From an uncultured Bacteroides sp. (GTDB lineage: Bacteria; Bacteroidota; Bacteroidia; Bacteroidales; Bacteroidaceae): 64,000 nt of DNA. The notes below the pieces were generated by a model. That model saw nothing but the letters and a program-made list of their open reading frames with translations, made no database searches and was not told the origin of the DNA. Shown piece after piece: positions 55,368 through 63,874 of this stretch. Location of the stretch: NCBI RefSeq assembly GCF_963676325.1, contig NZ_OY781099.1, positions 744,001 to 808,000 on the forward strand. Direction: 5' to 3'. Within the stretch, counting starts at the first letter, position 1. Each line of letters starts with the position of its first letter. The position numbers were made by a program, and so were the translations under genes.

Positions 55368-55399
55368 AGAGTGATGGATGAAAAACCATCCATCACTCT
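55368..55399. repeat. Perfect inverted repeat after the VirE gene
   Basis: AGAGTGATGGATG pairs with CATCCATCACTCT around six bases. It lies among GTGAGGGT/GTGATGG words related to the repeats before the gene. It could end transcription or mark an element end. Confidence 0.7.
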
Positions 55400-55498
55400 G
55401 TAATTAGTTTATATTCAGCGGTGTTTGCCTGAAAAGTGATAGAGTGAGGGTAATAAAATTTTTATGAGAAGTTATTGATACTTTTTACTTAAAAATTG

Positions 55499-55506
55499 TA
55501 TTTTTG
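55499..55506 (+). promoter_or_regulatory. -7 box (TATTTTTG) of the GH3 gene
   Basis: It matches TAnnTTTG 34-41 bp before the ATG, with a TTG at 55475-55477 as a possible -33 box at slightly long spacing. Confidence 0.5.
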
Positions 55507-55539
55507 TCAACAGATATATCTAATACTAATAAACATACT

Positions 55540-57867
55540 ATGAAAAAGATTTCATTTCTGCTCTCTTTTGCATTTGCCTTGGCAACACAGGCGCAACCCA
55601 CTGCAAAACTAGGGGTAAACAGCATTGACGAAGTGGTGAAAGCCATGACGCTTCAGGAAAAAGCTCAGTTCCTGATAGGCTCTTCTATTACAAATTTCAA
55701 CGGTGTAGGTGCTGTTGTGGGTAATACTATGAACTTAGTGCCTGGAGCTGCCGGAACCACTGTTCCTATTCCTCGTTTGGGTATTCCCTCAACAGTTTTA
55801 GCCGATGGGCCTGCCGGATTGCGTATTGCTCCAATTCGTGATAATGATAATTCTACCTATTATTGCACTGGTTTCCCTATTTCCACAGTACTTGCTTCTA
55901 CCTGGAACACAGATTTGGTAAAGAAAGTGGGTGAAGCTATGGGTAACGAAGTGCGTGAGTACGGTTGCGATGTGCTGCTGGCTCCGGGAATGAATATCCA
56001 CCGCAATCCTCTTTGTGGGCGTAACTTTGAGTATTATTCCGAAGATCCGCTGATTGCCGGTAAGATGGCTGCAGCAATAGTTAACGGAGTTCAGTCACAA
56101 GGAGTGGGTACATCTATCAAGCATTTTGCAGGGAATAACCAGGAAACAATTCGTACCAGGAATGATGCCCGCATCACTCAGCGTGCGTTGCGCGAAATTT
56201 ATCTGAAAGGATTTGAAATTGCCGTTAAGGAAGCACAACCATGGACTGTGATGTCATCTTACAATAAAATTAATGGTACCTATACTCAGGAAGATTACGA
56301 ATTGCTAACCACCATTCTGCGTGATGAATGGGGATTCAAAGGTCTTGTAATGTCCGATTGGACCGGGCAACGGAATACTGCCGCTCAGGTACATGCCGGT
56401 AATGACCTGATGATGCCGGGACAGATAGAACAGGCCAATGAAATTGTAGCTAAGATAAAAAGTGGTGAATTGTCTGAAGCTGATGTAGATGCTTGCGTAA
56501 AGCGTATGCTCCAATATATAATGCTTACTCCGCACTTTAAAGATTATAAATTTAGTAACAAGCCCGATCTGAAAGCACATGCTGCAATAACCCGCAACTC
56601 TGCTGCCGAAGGAATGGTGCTTCTGAAGAATAACGAAGCCACTCTGCCACTTACAGCTGGCCTGAAAAATATAGCACTGTTTGGTATCACCTCTTATGAT
56701 TTCATTGCAGGTGGAACCGGTTCCGGTGATGTGAATAAAGCTTATGTGGTCGACTTACAGCAAGGGCTTCAGAATGCAGGCTTTGGTGTACAACCAAAAA
56801 TAAAGGCTGTATATGATAAGTTCAGAGCTTATGAATATGAAAAACTTCAGGAAATAAACAAGCAACGTGGTTGGTATTTAGGGCCGTTACGTCCTGAAGA
56901 GCCTGTTATTGAAGAATCCTTTATAAATTTCCGTGCCGATGATTCCGATCTTGCTATTATCACTTTCGGCCGTAATTCAGGCGAAGGTAATGATCGTCGC
57001 ATCAATGCCGATTTCGAGCTGAGTGATGCTGAACGTGCTTTGCTTACCAATGTAACCCGCGACTTCCATGCCAAAGGCAAGAAGGTTGTTGTTATTCTCA
57101 ATGTAGGCGGTGTTATAGAAACAGCATCATGGAAACATCTTCCTGATGCTATCCTTTTGGCTTGGCAGGCAGGTCAGGAAGGTGGCAATACTGTGGCTGA
57201 TGCACTGAAAGGAACAGTCAACCCATCCGGTCACTTGCCGATGACTTTCCCGATGGACTATACAGATCATCCATCATCGCGCAACTTCCCTGCCGGATTT
57301 GTTTCTAGCTGGGATGACGAGCAGAATGCTACTTTGCTGAAAAAGAAAGATGTTGGCTTTACCAATTACGAAGAAGATATCTGGGTAGGTTACCGTTATT
57401 TCAATACCAATAAAAAGGAAGTATCTTATCCGTTTGGTTACGGACTGTCCTATACTACCTTTAATTATAGCAATGCCGATGTTAAGAAGAGTGGCAATGA
57501 TTGGAAAGTTACAGTGAAAGTAACCAATACCGGAAAGGTTGCCGGCAAAGAAGTTGCTCAGATTTATATAAAAGCAGCTCCCGGTGAAGTAAAGAAACCA
57601 TTGTGCGAACTTAAAGCTTTTGGTAAGACTCAACTATTGTCTCCCGGACAAAGTGAGATTCTTACAATGACCATCAAGAACTCTGATCTGGCTTCGTTTA
57701 ACGAAGGTAAATCTGCATGGGTAGTTGATGCCGGACAATACACAGCTCTTATTGGTGCTTCAGTAGCCGATATCCGTCAGTCAGTGCAATTTGCTGTAGC
57801 CAAACCACAGATTACCGAAGTACACAATGTACTGAAGATGAAGAATGAAATGAATAGGATGAAGTAA
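55540..57867 (+). CDS. GH3 beta-glucosidase-type enzyme, secreted
   Basis: A 775-residue family 3 glycoside hydrolase with a signal peptide (MKKISFLLSFAFALATQAQ). The barrel domain has GLVMSDWTG, in which Asp is the catalytic nucleophile near residue 280, and KHFAGNNQE; the second alpha/beta domain follows (RNSAAEGMVLLKN), and a fibronectin-like C-terminal domain ends near 755. The ATG at 55540 starts the signal peptide; the upstream TTG is unlikely. It removes terminal beta-glucosyl (or xylosyl) residues from oligosaccharides. There is no PUL nearby. Confidence 0.92.
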   Translation: MKKISFLLSFAFALATQAQPTAKLGVNSIDEVVKAMTLQEKAQFLIGSSITNFNGVGAVVGNTMNLVPGAAGTTVPIPRLGIPSTVLADGPAGLRIAPIRDNDNSTYYCTGFPISTVLASTWNTDLVKKVGEAMGNEVREYGCDVLLAPGMNIHRNPLCGRNFEYYSEDPLIAGKMAAAIVNGVQSQGVGTSIKHFAGNNQETIRTRNDARITQRALREIYLKGFEIAVKEAQPWTVMSSYNKINGTYTQEDYELLTTILRDEWGFKGLVMSDWTGQRNTAAQVHAGNDLMMPGQIEQANEIVAKIKSGELSEADVDACVKRMLQYIMLTPHFKDYKFSNKPDLKAHAAITRNSAAEGMVLLKNNEATLPLTAGLKNIALFGITSYDFIAGGTGSGDVNKAYVVDLQQGLQNAGFGVQPKIKAVYDKFRAYEYEKLQEINKQRGWYLGPLRPEEPVIEESFINFRADDSDLAIITFGRNSGEGNDRRINADFELSDAERALLTNVTRDFHAKGKKVVVILNVGGVIETASWKHLPDAILLAWQAGQEGGNTVADALKGTVNPSGHLPMTFPMDYTDHPSSRNFPAGFVSSWDDEQNATLLKKKDVGFTNYEEDIWVGYRYFNTNKKEVSYPFGYGLSYTTFNYSNADVKKSGNDWKVTVKVTNTGKVAGKEVAQIYIKAAPGEVKKPLCELKAFGKTQLLSPGQSEILTMTIKNSDLASFNEGKSAWVVDAGQYTALIGASVADIRQSVQFAVAKPQITEVHNVLKMKNEMNRMK

Positions 57868-57888
57868 GACTGTATTAATTCTATAACG

Positions 57889-57929
57889 AAAAAGACGTGG
57901 TTCTCATTTTTGAAAGCCACGTCTTTTTT
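57889..57929 (+). terminator. GH3 gene terminator
   Basis: AAAAAGACGTGG pairs perfectly with CCACGTCTTTTT with a long loop and T residues at the end. It can serve both converging genes. Confidence 0.85.
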
Positions 57930-57975
57930 AATACAATTTACGAGACTAATCCCGATAATGTGATTTATAGAAAAT

Positions 57976-58377
57976 TTATTTTACTCCCAACAATTCCACT
58001 TCAAAGATCAGGGTAGAGTAGGGCTTAATCTTTCCTGCAGCACGGGTACCATATCCCAGCATATATGGAATATAAATTATCCAGCGCGAACCAAGAGGCA
58101 TAGCCTGCAAAGCTTCCTGCCAACCAGTAATCACCTCATTCACACGAAATGATTCAGGACGTTTACGGCTAAAAGAGTCGTCAAATACAGTTCCGTCAAT
58201 CAGTGTACCTTTATAATGCACCTTTACGGTACTTTTCGCAGTAGGCACAGGACCTTTTCCCTGTAAAATGACTTTGTACTGCACTCCGCAAGGCAGTTCC
58301 ATAACACCCTCTTCGTTCAGGTTCTCTTCCAGAAACTGCATATTTGCTTCTTTGTAATCTTTATGTTTTAAACTCAT
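57976..58377 (-). CDS. FKBP-type peptidyl-prolyl isomerase
   Basis: A 133-residue cytoplasmic isomerase without a signal peptide. The FKBP domain runs from about residue 25: VKVHYKGTLIDGTVFDDSF, VITGWQEALQAMPLGSRW, and IPYMLGYG, ending STLIFEVELLGVK. These are the conserved active-site segments (Asp, Phe, Val-Ile and Trp). It assists protein folding. Its C-terminal sequence is the template for the remnant at 46544-46615. Confidence 0.93.
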   Translation of the reverse strand: MSLKHKDYKEANMQFLEENLNEEGVMELPCGVQYKVILQGKGPVPTAKSTVKVHYKGTLIDGTVFDDSFSRKRPESFRVNEVITGWQEALQAMPLGSRWIIYIPYMLGYGTRAAGKIKPYSTLIFEVELLGVK

Positions 58378-58446
58378 AATTGTTTTGTTTTATTATTGAA
58401 TTATATCTGTTCAGGTATGTTTTCAGTGCAAATGTACTATAATTCC

Positions 58447-59109
58447 TTATATTTTTGCCAGTTTATTCCTGTCAAGGACTGTAACAACCCGGCCTTCAGT
58501 TTTGATAATACCTTCATCCTCCAGCTCCTTTATTATACGGGCAAGTGATGGGCGTTGTACCCCGAAGTACTCAGAAAGTTGAGTTCTTGTACGTTTAAGT
58601 ATGAAGTAGTTCTTCTCCGGAGTAGTCTTTTCCAATAAAAAAATAGCCAGTTTATATTTAAGGCTTTTGAGAGATATCATTTGCAACTTCATTGACAGAA
58701 AAACAGCCATATTGGAATTTAGTGTCAAAAAGTTAATCATCAGTTTTTCATTATGAACCATTTCATTGAGCCAGTCCGATTTTGCTATTTTCAGAAAAGT
58801 ACACGGTTCCATTGTTACCACATCAACAGGGTATTTGTTGTTATTCGCAAAGATAAAAGCCGGAGCAAGCGGCATCACAGCTTCCAGTAATTCTATTTCC
58901 AGCACATTTCCCTCCTGTGTAATCATTTGAGTCCGCACCGCACCTTCTACCAGTAAATACAAATAATTGATCACCTCACCTTGCCGGACTACCGTTTCAC
59001 CTTTCTTGAAACTGATTTTAGCCTTTACATTTCTTTCTAAAAAAGCGTCATGCTCTTCCTTACTCATATTATTGAATAGCGGACAGATGGTTAAGTCTCT
59101 TTTATTCAT
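58447..59109 (-). CDS. Crp/Fnr-family transcriptional regulator (HcpR-like)
   Basis: A 220-residue regulator. Residues 10-130 form a cyclic-nucleotide-binding-type beta roll (FKKGETVVRQGEVINYLYLL) and 150-215 an HTH_Crp domain (TRTQLSEYFGVQRPSLARII). FNR's four N-terminal cysteines are missing, so it should not hold FNR's oxygen-sensing cluster. It is divergent from the BFD-like/ric/hemerythrin genes and close to hcp, which suggests a nitric-oxide or nitrosative-stress regulator such as HcpR. It probably binds TGTAA-N6-TTACA at 59208-59223 in the divergent gap. The ATG at 59109 is preferred to a TTG six codons upstream. Confidence 0.88.
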   Translation of the reverse strand: MNKRDLTICPLFNNMSKEEHDAFLERNVKAKISFKKGETVVRQGEVINYLYLLVEGAVRTQMITQEGNVLEIELLEAVMPLAPAFIFANNNKYPVDVVTMEPCTFLKIAKSDWLNEMVHNEKLMINFLTLNSNMAVFLSMKLQMISLKSLKYKLAIFLLEKTTPEKNYFILKRTRTQLSEYFGVQRPSLARIIKELEDEGIIKTEGRVVTVLDRNKLAKI

Positions 59110-59207
59110 ATCTTCTTTATTTTGCAAAATTCGTATCTGCTAAGTAAACAAACTTAATTCAGGATGATATAATTTTTCCCGATTAAATATTGTTAAAAGC
59201 TTATTAG

Positions 59208-59223
59208 TGTAATCTGGGTTACA
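59208..59223. promoter_or_regulatory. Palindromic operator, Crp/Fnr type
   Basis: TGTAA-TCTGGG-TTACA. Its centre is about 30 bp before the -7 box at 59245-59252, near -43, typical of a class II activator. It faces the BFD/ric/hemerythrin operon. Confidence 0.6.
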
Positions 59224-59244
59224 GTTTTTGGCTTGTCACTCACG

Positions 59245-59252
59245 TACCTTTG
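59245..59252 (+). promoter_or_regulatory. -7 box (TACCTTTG) of the BFD/ric operon
   Basis: It is identical to the -7 box of the ferredoxin gene at 1031-1038, with nearly the same distance to the operator. Confidence 0.6.
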
Positions 59253-59317
59253 TTGCATAAGAAAGATGAATTGATCATCTGAAGAATTAGTACTATAAAC
59301 CAATAAAAAATACAATT

Positions 59318-59497
59318 ATGGATGAAGATGTTGAAATCTGCCATTGCAATGGCATAATGAAAAGTGAAATAGTGAAAGCTATCAAAGAAAAAGGGTTAAC
59401 TACGGCAGATGAAGTGGGTGAAGAAACTACTGCCGGAACAGTTTGTGGAAGTTGCATTCCTGATATTGAAGATATATTAAATGAAGTAAACGGTTAA
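59318..59497 (+). CDS. BFD-like [2Fe-2S] small protein
   Basis: A 59-residue protein read from the sequence: MDEDVEICHCNGIMKSEIVK, then KGLTTADEVGEETTAGTVCGSC. The CHC and CGSC pairs are the four [2Fe-2S] ligands of the BFD/Fer2_BFD family. It is 11 bp before ric and below the usual ORF length. It may donate electrons or iron-sulfur units to the Ric/hemerythrin repair proteins; this is inferred. Confidence 0.82.
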   Translation: MDEDVEICHCNGIMKSEIVKAIKEKGLTTADEVGEETTAGTVCGSCIPDIEDILNEVNG

Positions 59498-59508
59498 AGT
59501 TCAAAGGT

Positions 59509-60204
59509 ATGAAAGATTTAAGGAGTATGAAGGTAGGTGATATTGTCACTGAAGATTTTAGGGCTGCAGAGATTTTTAAACGGGAAGGTATTGATTTTTG
59601 CTGTGGTGGAAATCAGAGTTTAGAACAGGTTGCAAAAGAAAAGAATCTGAATATAGCTGAAATTGAATATAAACTGAATAATCTGGATGAGGTAGTTTCA
59701 AACAGACAGCTAAACTATAATGACTGGAATTTAGACTTTTTGTGTGATTACATAGTAAATGAATATCATAACAAGGTTTATAAACTTTTGCCTCAATTAA
59801 TGGCGTATCTGAATAAGCTTGTTCAGGTTCATGGAGCTAATCATCCGGAACTGAAAGAGATTGCTGATTTGTTTTCATTGGTAAATACTGAATTACCCAT
59901 ACATCAGCGACAGGAAGAAGAGGTGTTTTTTCCGGCTATTAAAGAAGCACTGCGCACTAATTCAGTGCAGGCCAAAGAAATAATTACTTCACAAATAGCT
60001 CCGATGATGGATGAACATGAACTGATAGGCGGTACAATAGACAAAATAAATGTGTTGAGTAAGAGGTATTCTGTTCCGGATGATGGTTGTAATACCTATC
60101 GTCTGACTTATAAATTACTTGAAGAGTTTGAAGATGATCTGCATACGCATGTGCATCTGGAAAATAATATTTTGTACCCTAAGGCATTAAACTTAACCAA
60201 ATAG
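59509..60204 (+). CDS. ric: Iron-sulfur cluster repair di-iron protein Ric (ScdA/YtfE)
   Basis: A 231-residue protein. The N-terminal DUF542 domain shows GIDFCCGG (redox-active cysteine pair, residues 30-35). The hemerythrin-like domain begins near residue 75 with NEYHNKVYKLLPQL, then MDEHELIGG and ETHVHLENNILYP-like HVHLENN at the C terminus, whose His/Glu residues bind the di-iron site. It repairs clusters damaged by NO or oxidants. It lies in an operon with the BFD-like protein and a second hemerythrin. Confidence 0.92.
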   Translation: MKDLRSMKVGDIVTEDFRAAEIFKREGIDFCCGGNQSLEQVAKEKNLNIAEIEYKLNNLDEVVSNRQLNYNDWNLDFLCDYIVNEYHNKVYKLLPQLMAYLNKLVQVHGANHPELKEIADLFSLVNTELPIHQRQEEEVFFPAIKEALRTNSVQAKEIITSQIAPMMDEHELIGGTIDKINVLSKRYSVPDDGCNTYRLTYKLLEEFEDDLHTHVHLENNILYPKALNLTK

Positions 60205-60245
60205 AGAGGGATATTCATTAAATATTCTGAGCAAAAACAGTGATT

Positions 60246-60791
60246 ATGGAAAAAGCAAGTGACGAATTGAGACATGAGCATGAAGCTATTAAGATAGCTC
60301 TGAATGTCTTAGACAGTATAGCAACAAAAATTCAGCAAAGTGAAAATGTAGATGTGCAGGATTTAAAGGAATTAGTTGAGTTTGTGGTTCTTTTTGCCGA
60401 CAAGAATCATCATGGAAAAGAAGAGGATTTATATTTCCCTTCTCTTGAGGAAGTTGGCATTCCTAAAGATGGTGGACCTATTGGTGTAATGCTTGCAGAA
60501 CACGAACAAGGCAGAAGCAATATCCGTGCAATGAGAGAAAGTGTTTCTGAACAAAATACAGATCTGCAAACTTTTGCAAACGCTGCATTCTCTTATGTTG
60601 CTTTAATGAGAAATCATATTGAGAAAGAAAACAATATCCTGTTTATGATGGGCGATCGTATGATTCCCGGAAGCATACAGAATGAGCTATTAACAAAATT
60701 CAGAGAACATGAAGAAAAGGTTATTGATGAAGACAAGTATAATGAACTTCAGGCATTACTGGCAAAGCTAGCGAAGAAATATATTAGTTGA
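60246..60791 (+). CDS. Hemerythrin domain protein
   Basis: A 181-residue hemerythrin-like protein with the di-iron ligand pattern LRHEHEAIKIAL (His), HHGKEEDLYFP, EHEQGRSNIRA and MRNHIEKENNILF. These His/Glu sets form a diiron site. It is separated from ric by 41 bp and probably works with it in NO or oxygen stress. The ATG at 60246 is chosen over an upstream GTG. Confidence 0.9.
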   Translation: MEKASDELRHEHEAIKIALNVLDSIATKIQQSENVDVQDLKELVEFVVLFADKNHHGKEEDLYFPSLEEVGIPKDGGPIGVMLAEHEQGRSNIRAMRESVSEQNTDLQTFANAAFSYVALMRNHIEKENNILFMMGDRMIPGSIQNELLTKFREHEEKVIDEDKYNELQALLAKLAKKYIS

Positions 60792-60813
60792 CATAAACTA
60801 TAAAGATGAATGT

Positions 60814-60846
60814 AAAAAGGCAGCAAACGAATTTGCTGCCTTTTTT
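60814..60846. terminator. Bidirectional terminator between hemerythrin and hcp genes
   Basis: AAAAAGGCAGCAAA pairs with TTTGCTGCCTTTTTT around CGAA. The T-run ends the hemerythrin transcript; the A-run gives T on the other strand for hcp. Confidence 0.85.
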
Positions 60847-60871
60847 GAAGTATTTTCAGTTTTTGTAGTTC

Positions 60872-62509
60872 TTAATTAAGTCCAAAAGATTTCATATCTT
60901 CTTCCACGGTTGTGATAGTCTGAACGCCAAAACTGTCCTGAACAATTTTTAAAAGGTTAGGAGTCAAGAAGCCAGGCATAGTAGGACCGATATGTGTATT
61001 CTTTATTCCAAGATATAGCAGGGCAAGATGAACAATGATTGCTTTTTGCTCGTACCAGGCAATATTAAAGATAATTGGTAACTTGTTGATGTCGTCCAGA
61101 TTCAGAACTTCTTTTAATTTAAGCGCAACTACTGCCCATGAATATGAATCATTACACTGACCGGCATCCAGTACTCTTGGTATACCGTTGATGTCGCCTA
61201 ATTTCAGCTTGTTATAGCGGTATTTAGCACATCCAGAAGTAAGAATCACAGTATCTTTTGGCAGTTGTTTTGCAAATTCAGTATAATACTCACGGCTTTT
61301 CTGGCGAGCATCACAACCTGACATCACAACCAGTCTTTTTATTGCTCCCGAATTTACAGCATCCAGAATCTTACCGGCAAGAGCCAACACCTGATTGTGT
61401 GCAAAGCCGATAGTTATTTCACCATTCTCAATTTCTGTAGGAGGCGGACATGTTTTTGCCAGTTCTATAATTTCAGAAAAGTCTTTATGACCATTAGCCA
61501 GTTTCTTATCAATAACTTTCCATTCGGGCATTCCTGCAGCTCCTGTTGTAAATATCCTATCGTTATAGGTGGTTGTTTTGCGTGGAGGTACCAGACAATT
61601 CGTGGTGAATAGAACCGGACCATTAAATGTTTCAAATTCATCAAGCTGGCGGTGCCATGCATTTCCGTAGTTTCCAACAAGATGTTTGTATTTCTTAAAA
61701 TGAGGATAAGCATGAGACGGTAGCATCTCGGAATGAGTATAAACATCAACGCCTTTACCTTCGGTTTGTATTAATAGTTGCTCCAAATCATTCAGATCGT
61801 GTCCACTAATAAGGATACCAGGATTTTTACCAACTCCGATATTAACTTTCGAAATCTCCGGATTTCCAAAAGTGGAAGTGTTTGCTTTATCAAGCAAAGC
61901 CATCACCTTAACTCCATACTCACCGGTTTTTACAAGCCAGTCGAGCATATCTTTCAGGTTCATAGGTTTGGAGATCATGACAAGAGTCTCTTCCATGAAG
62001 TTGTATATATCCTGTTCTTCGAATCCCAGATTGAAGGCATGTTCCGCATAGGCTGCAATACCTTTTATACCAAACAATGTATACTGTTTCAATGCACGGA
62101 TATCTTCGTCTTTGTCAAAGAACAAAGTGCTAACCTGCTTTGCTTTTTCATGAAAATCGGCTTCGCTTGTTCCTTTCCAGTCAAGTGCATCATTCTTTTC
62201 ACTAATACTTGCTTTTGTTTTCAGGTTATCCCGGAGAGTGATGCAATCATTGATAGCCTTCATTATTGAAACGTTATCAAAATTCGCATTTGTGATAGTT
62301 ATAAACAGGCCATTAGTAATATGTTTACTCTCTACGTTAGTATCTATCCCTTTTTTTCGGGCTTCGATAGTTGCAAATGCAAGACCCTGACACGCAAATA
62401 TTAATAAATCCTGAATATTGGCGGTATCTTCTTTTTTACCGCAAACTCCGTTAATGGTGCAGCCCGTATTCTTGGCTGTCTCCTGACACTGGTTACAAAA
62501 CATGCTCAT
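60872..62509 (-). CDS. hcp: Hybrid cluster protein (hydroxylamine reductase)
   Basis: A 545-residue cytoplasmic iron-sulfur protein. Its N terminus has CNQCQETAKNTGC, then GVC: C5, C8, C17 and C23 in the CX2CX8CX5C pattern of the proximal [4Fe-4S] cluster. Hybrid-cluster ligands are seen later: ISGHDLNDLEQLL, TTNCLVPPR, GCDARQKS and the SGCAKYRYNKL and GQCNDSYS segments. Hcp reduces NO to N2O (and, in vitro, hydroxylamine). The operon on the other side and the ferredoxin gene at 111-1004 belong to the same likely response. Confidence 0.96.
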   Translation of the reverse strand: MSMFCNQCQETAKNTGCTINGVCGKKEDTANIQDLLIFACQGLAFATIEARKKGIDTNVESKHITNGLFITITNANFDNVSIMKAINDCITLRDNLKTKASISEKNDALDWKGTSEADFHEKAKQVSTLFFDKDEDIRALKQYTLFGIKGIAAYAEHAFNLGFEEQDIYNFMEETLVMISKPMNLKDMLDWLVKTGEYGVKVMALLDKANTSTFGNPEISKVNIGVGKNPGILISGHDLNDLEQLLIQTEGKGVDVYTHSEMLPSHAYPHFKKYKHLVGNYGNAWHRQLDEFETFNGPVLFTTNCLVPPRKTTTYNDRIFTTGAAGMPEWKVIDKKLANGHKDFSEIIELAKTCPPPTEIENGEITIGFAHNQVLALAGKILDAVNSGAIKRLVVMSGCDARQKSREYYTEFAKQLPKDTVILTSGCAKYRYNKLKLGDINGIPRVLDAGQCNDSYSWAVVALKLKEVLNLDDINKLPIIFNIAWYEQKAIIVHLALLYLGIKNTHIGPTMPGFLTPNLLKIVQDSFGVQTITTVEEDMKSFGLN

Positions 62510-62536
62510 AGTATTTCAGTTTTAAAAGTTAATATA

Positions 62537-62544
62537 CAAAGATG
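62537..62544 (-). promoter_or_regulatory. Possible -7 box (CATCTTTG) of hcp
   Basis: It differs from TAnnTTTG at one base and is 28-35 bp before the ATG. No convincing Crp/Fnr-type palindrome is seen where it occurs for the other two genes. Confidence 0.35.
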
Positions 62545-62641
62545 CCGGTTCAAAAAATCAGTATACAATAAACAAGTAGAAAAATAATTAGTTTATTTAC
62601 TTTTGGACTTTTACAGGTATATAACATATAGATATCACAAA

Positions 62642-62684
62642 ATATAGAATATGTTTTACTTAGTTAAAGAGTGATTGATATTCC
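62642..62684 (-). pseudogene. Start of a decayed copy of the antitoxin gene
   Basis: Minus-strand reading from 62684 gives MEYQSLFN, a stop, then VKHI; the intact gene at 46659-46880 starts MEYLSLSKYVKQM. About 30 of 40 bases match, and codon 9 (Tyr) is now a stop. The rest of the gene is missing. Confidence 0.7.
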
Positions 62685-62689
62685 ATATA

Positions 62690-62703
62690 TACCCGTTTGG
62701 GTA
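62690..62703. promoter_or_regulatory. Operator 1 of the decayed antitoxin copy
   Basis: TACCCGTTTGGGTA, identical in the core to operator 1 at 46885-46898, immediately before the pseudogene's ATG. Confidence 0.7.
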
Positions 62704-62730
62704 TAAATATATTGAATTAATTATAAATTG

Positions 62731-62744
62731 TACCCAAACGGATA
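62731..62744. promoter_or_regulatory. Operator 2 of the decayed antitoxin copy
   Basis: TACCCAAACGGATA, a less perfect palindrome, 41 bp centre to centre from operator 1, the same spacing as at the intact gene. Confidence 0.65.
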
Positions 62745-62878
62745 TAATTTTGTTGTTCAATTAGTAAATTATACCCAATCCCTCAGAAAGGAATAGTATG
62801 CAAGTGCAATAATTAGTAGTCTGATTTATTTCCTGGTTTAATATATTTATGTAATATTGTACTCTCAATTCATTTGAT

Positions 62879-63769
62879 ATGGCACCATTCTCAAAAGACA
62901 TAAGAACTTATACCTTTCCCGAATTTGAAGGAAATAATCTTTCTTTTTCGCTCAGACGGCTTGAGGATTTGTATCGTATGAAACACGGCGAATCTGATAT
63001 TCCGCACCGTCATGATTATTATACGATTATTTTTTTTGAGAAGGGAGCCGGAACTCATATTATTGACTTTACAGAGTATCAGATTGAGGATCACAGTATT
63101 TATTTTATTGTTCCCGGACAGATGCATCAGGTAATTCCTACTTCCGAACCTAAAGGATGGACAATGAAATTTACCGATGAGTTTTTAATATCTAATTCTA
63201 TTTCTGATAAACTGATAAACGGGATTTATCTGTTTAATGAATTCGGTCAGTCGCCTCCATTGTCAATCAATGAAATGCAGATGCCTGTCTATCTTAATAT
63301 AATTTCTCAGATAGAATTCTTTTCTAACTCACTTGAAAGTTACACTCAGGAAGCCATCGGTGCACTAATGAAACTTTTCTTTATACAGAGCAATAATCAT
63401 TGTTCGGTGTACAAGAATAATAACCCGCAGTTGCAGGAAACTACTAATCAGCTGTTGCATTCGTTTAAGCAATTGCTGAATAAGCACTATGCCTCCATGC
63501 ATCTGGTGGCCGATTTTGCCAATAAGTTGAATGTTACAGCCGATTATCTCAATAAAACGGTGAAAAGCATTACCGGCAAATCTGCCAAAGATCATATTCA
63601 GACTAAGATAATTATTGAAGCAAAGCGTTCACTGCTTTTTAGTGAGATCAGCAGCAAAGAGCTGGCTTACGAACTTGGTTTCGAAGAATCGGCCCATTTC
63701 AATAACTTTTTTAAGAAAATAACCGGTCAAACACCCTCCGAATTTCGGGTTTTAGCACGTCAGTCCTGA
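62879..63769 (+). CDS. AraC-family transcriptional regulator
   Basis: A 296-residue regulator. Residues 20-110 have a cupin-like sensing domain (HGESDIPHRHDYYTIIFFEKG) and the C-terminal 100 residues the double HTH (HLVADFANKLNVTADYLNKT and AYELGFEESAHFNNFFKK). The ligand is unknown. It is followed 105 bp later by a pirin gene, which it may control; this is inferred from position. Confidence 0.9.
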   Translation: MAPFSKDIRTYTFPEFEGNNLSFSLRRLEDLYRMKHGESDIPHRHDYYTIIFFEKGAGTHIIDFTEYQIEDHSIYFIVPGQMHQVIPTSEPKGWTMKFTDEFLISNSISDKLINGIYLFNEFGQSPPLSINEMQMPVYLNIISQIEFFSNSLESYTQEAIGALMKLFFIQSNNHCSVYKNNNPQLQETTNQLLHSFKQLLNKHYASMHLVADFANKLNVTADYLNKTVKSITGKSAKDHIQTKIIIEAKRSLLFSEISSKELAYELGFEESAHFNNFFKKITGQTPSEFRVLARQS

Positions 63770-63821
63770 TTTTTGCAATCATTCACCTGATTTCATTACT
63801 TCGTTCGGCATATCACTGCCG

Positions 63822-63829
63822 TATCTTTG
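63822..63829 (+). promoter_or_regulatory. -7 box (TATCTTTG) of the pirin gene
   Basis: It matches TAnnTTTG 46-53 bp before the ATG of the pirin gene. Confidence 0.5.
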
Positions 63830-63874
63830 TCATATCAAATTCAAAGAGAGTTTGAGTAATAAAAAAGAAGAGGT

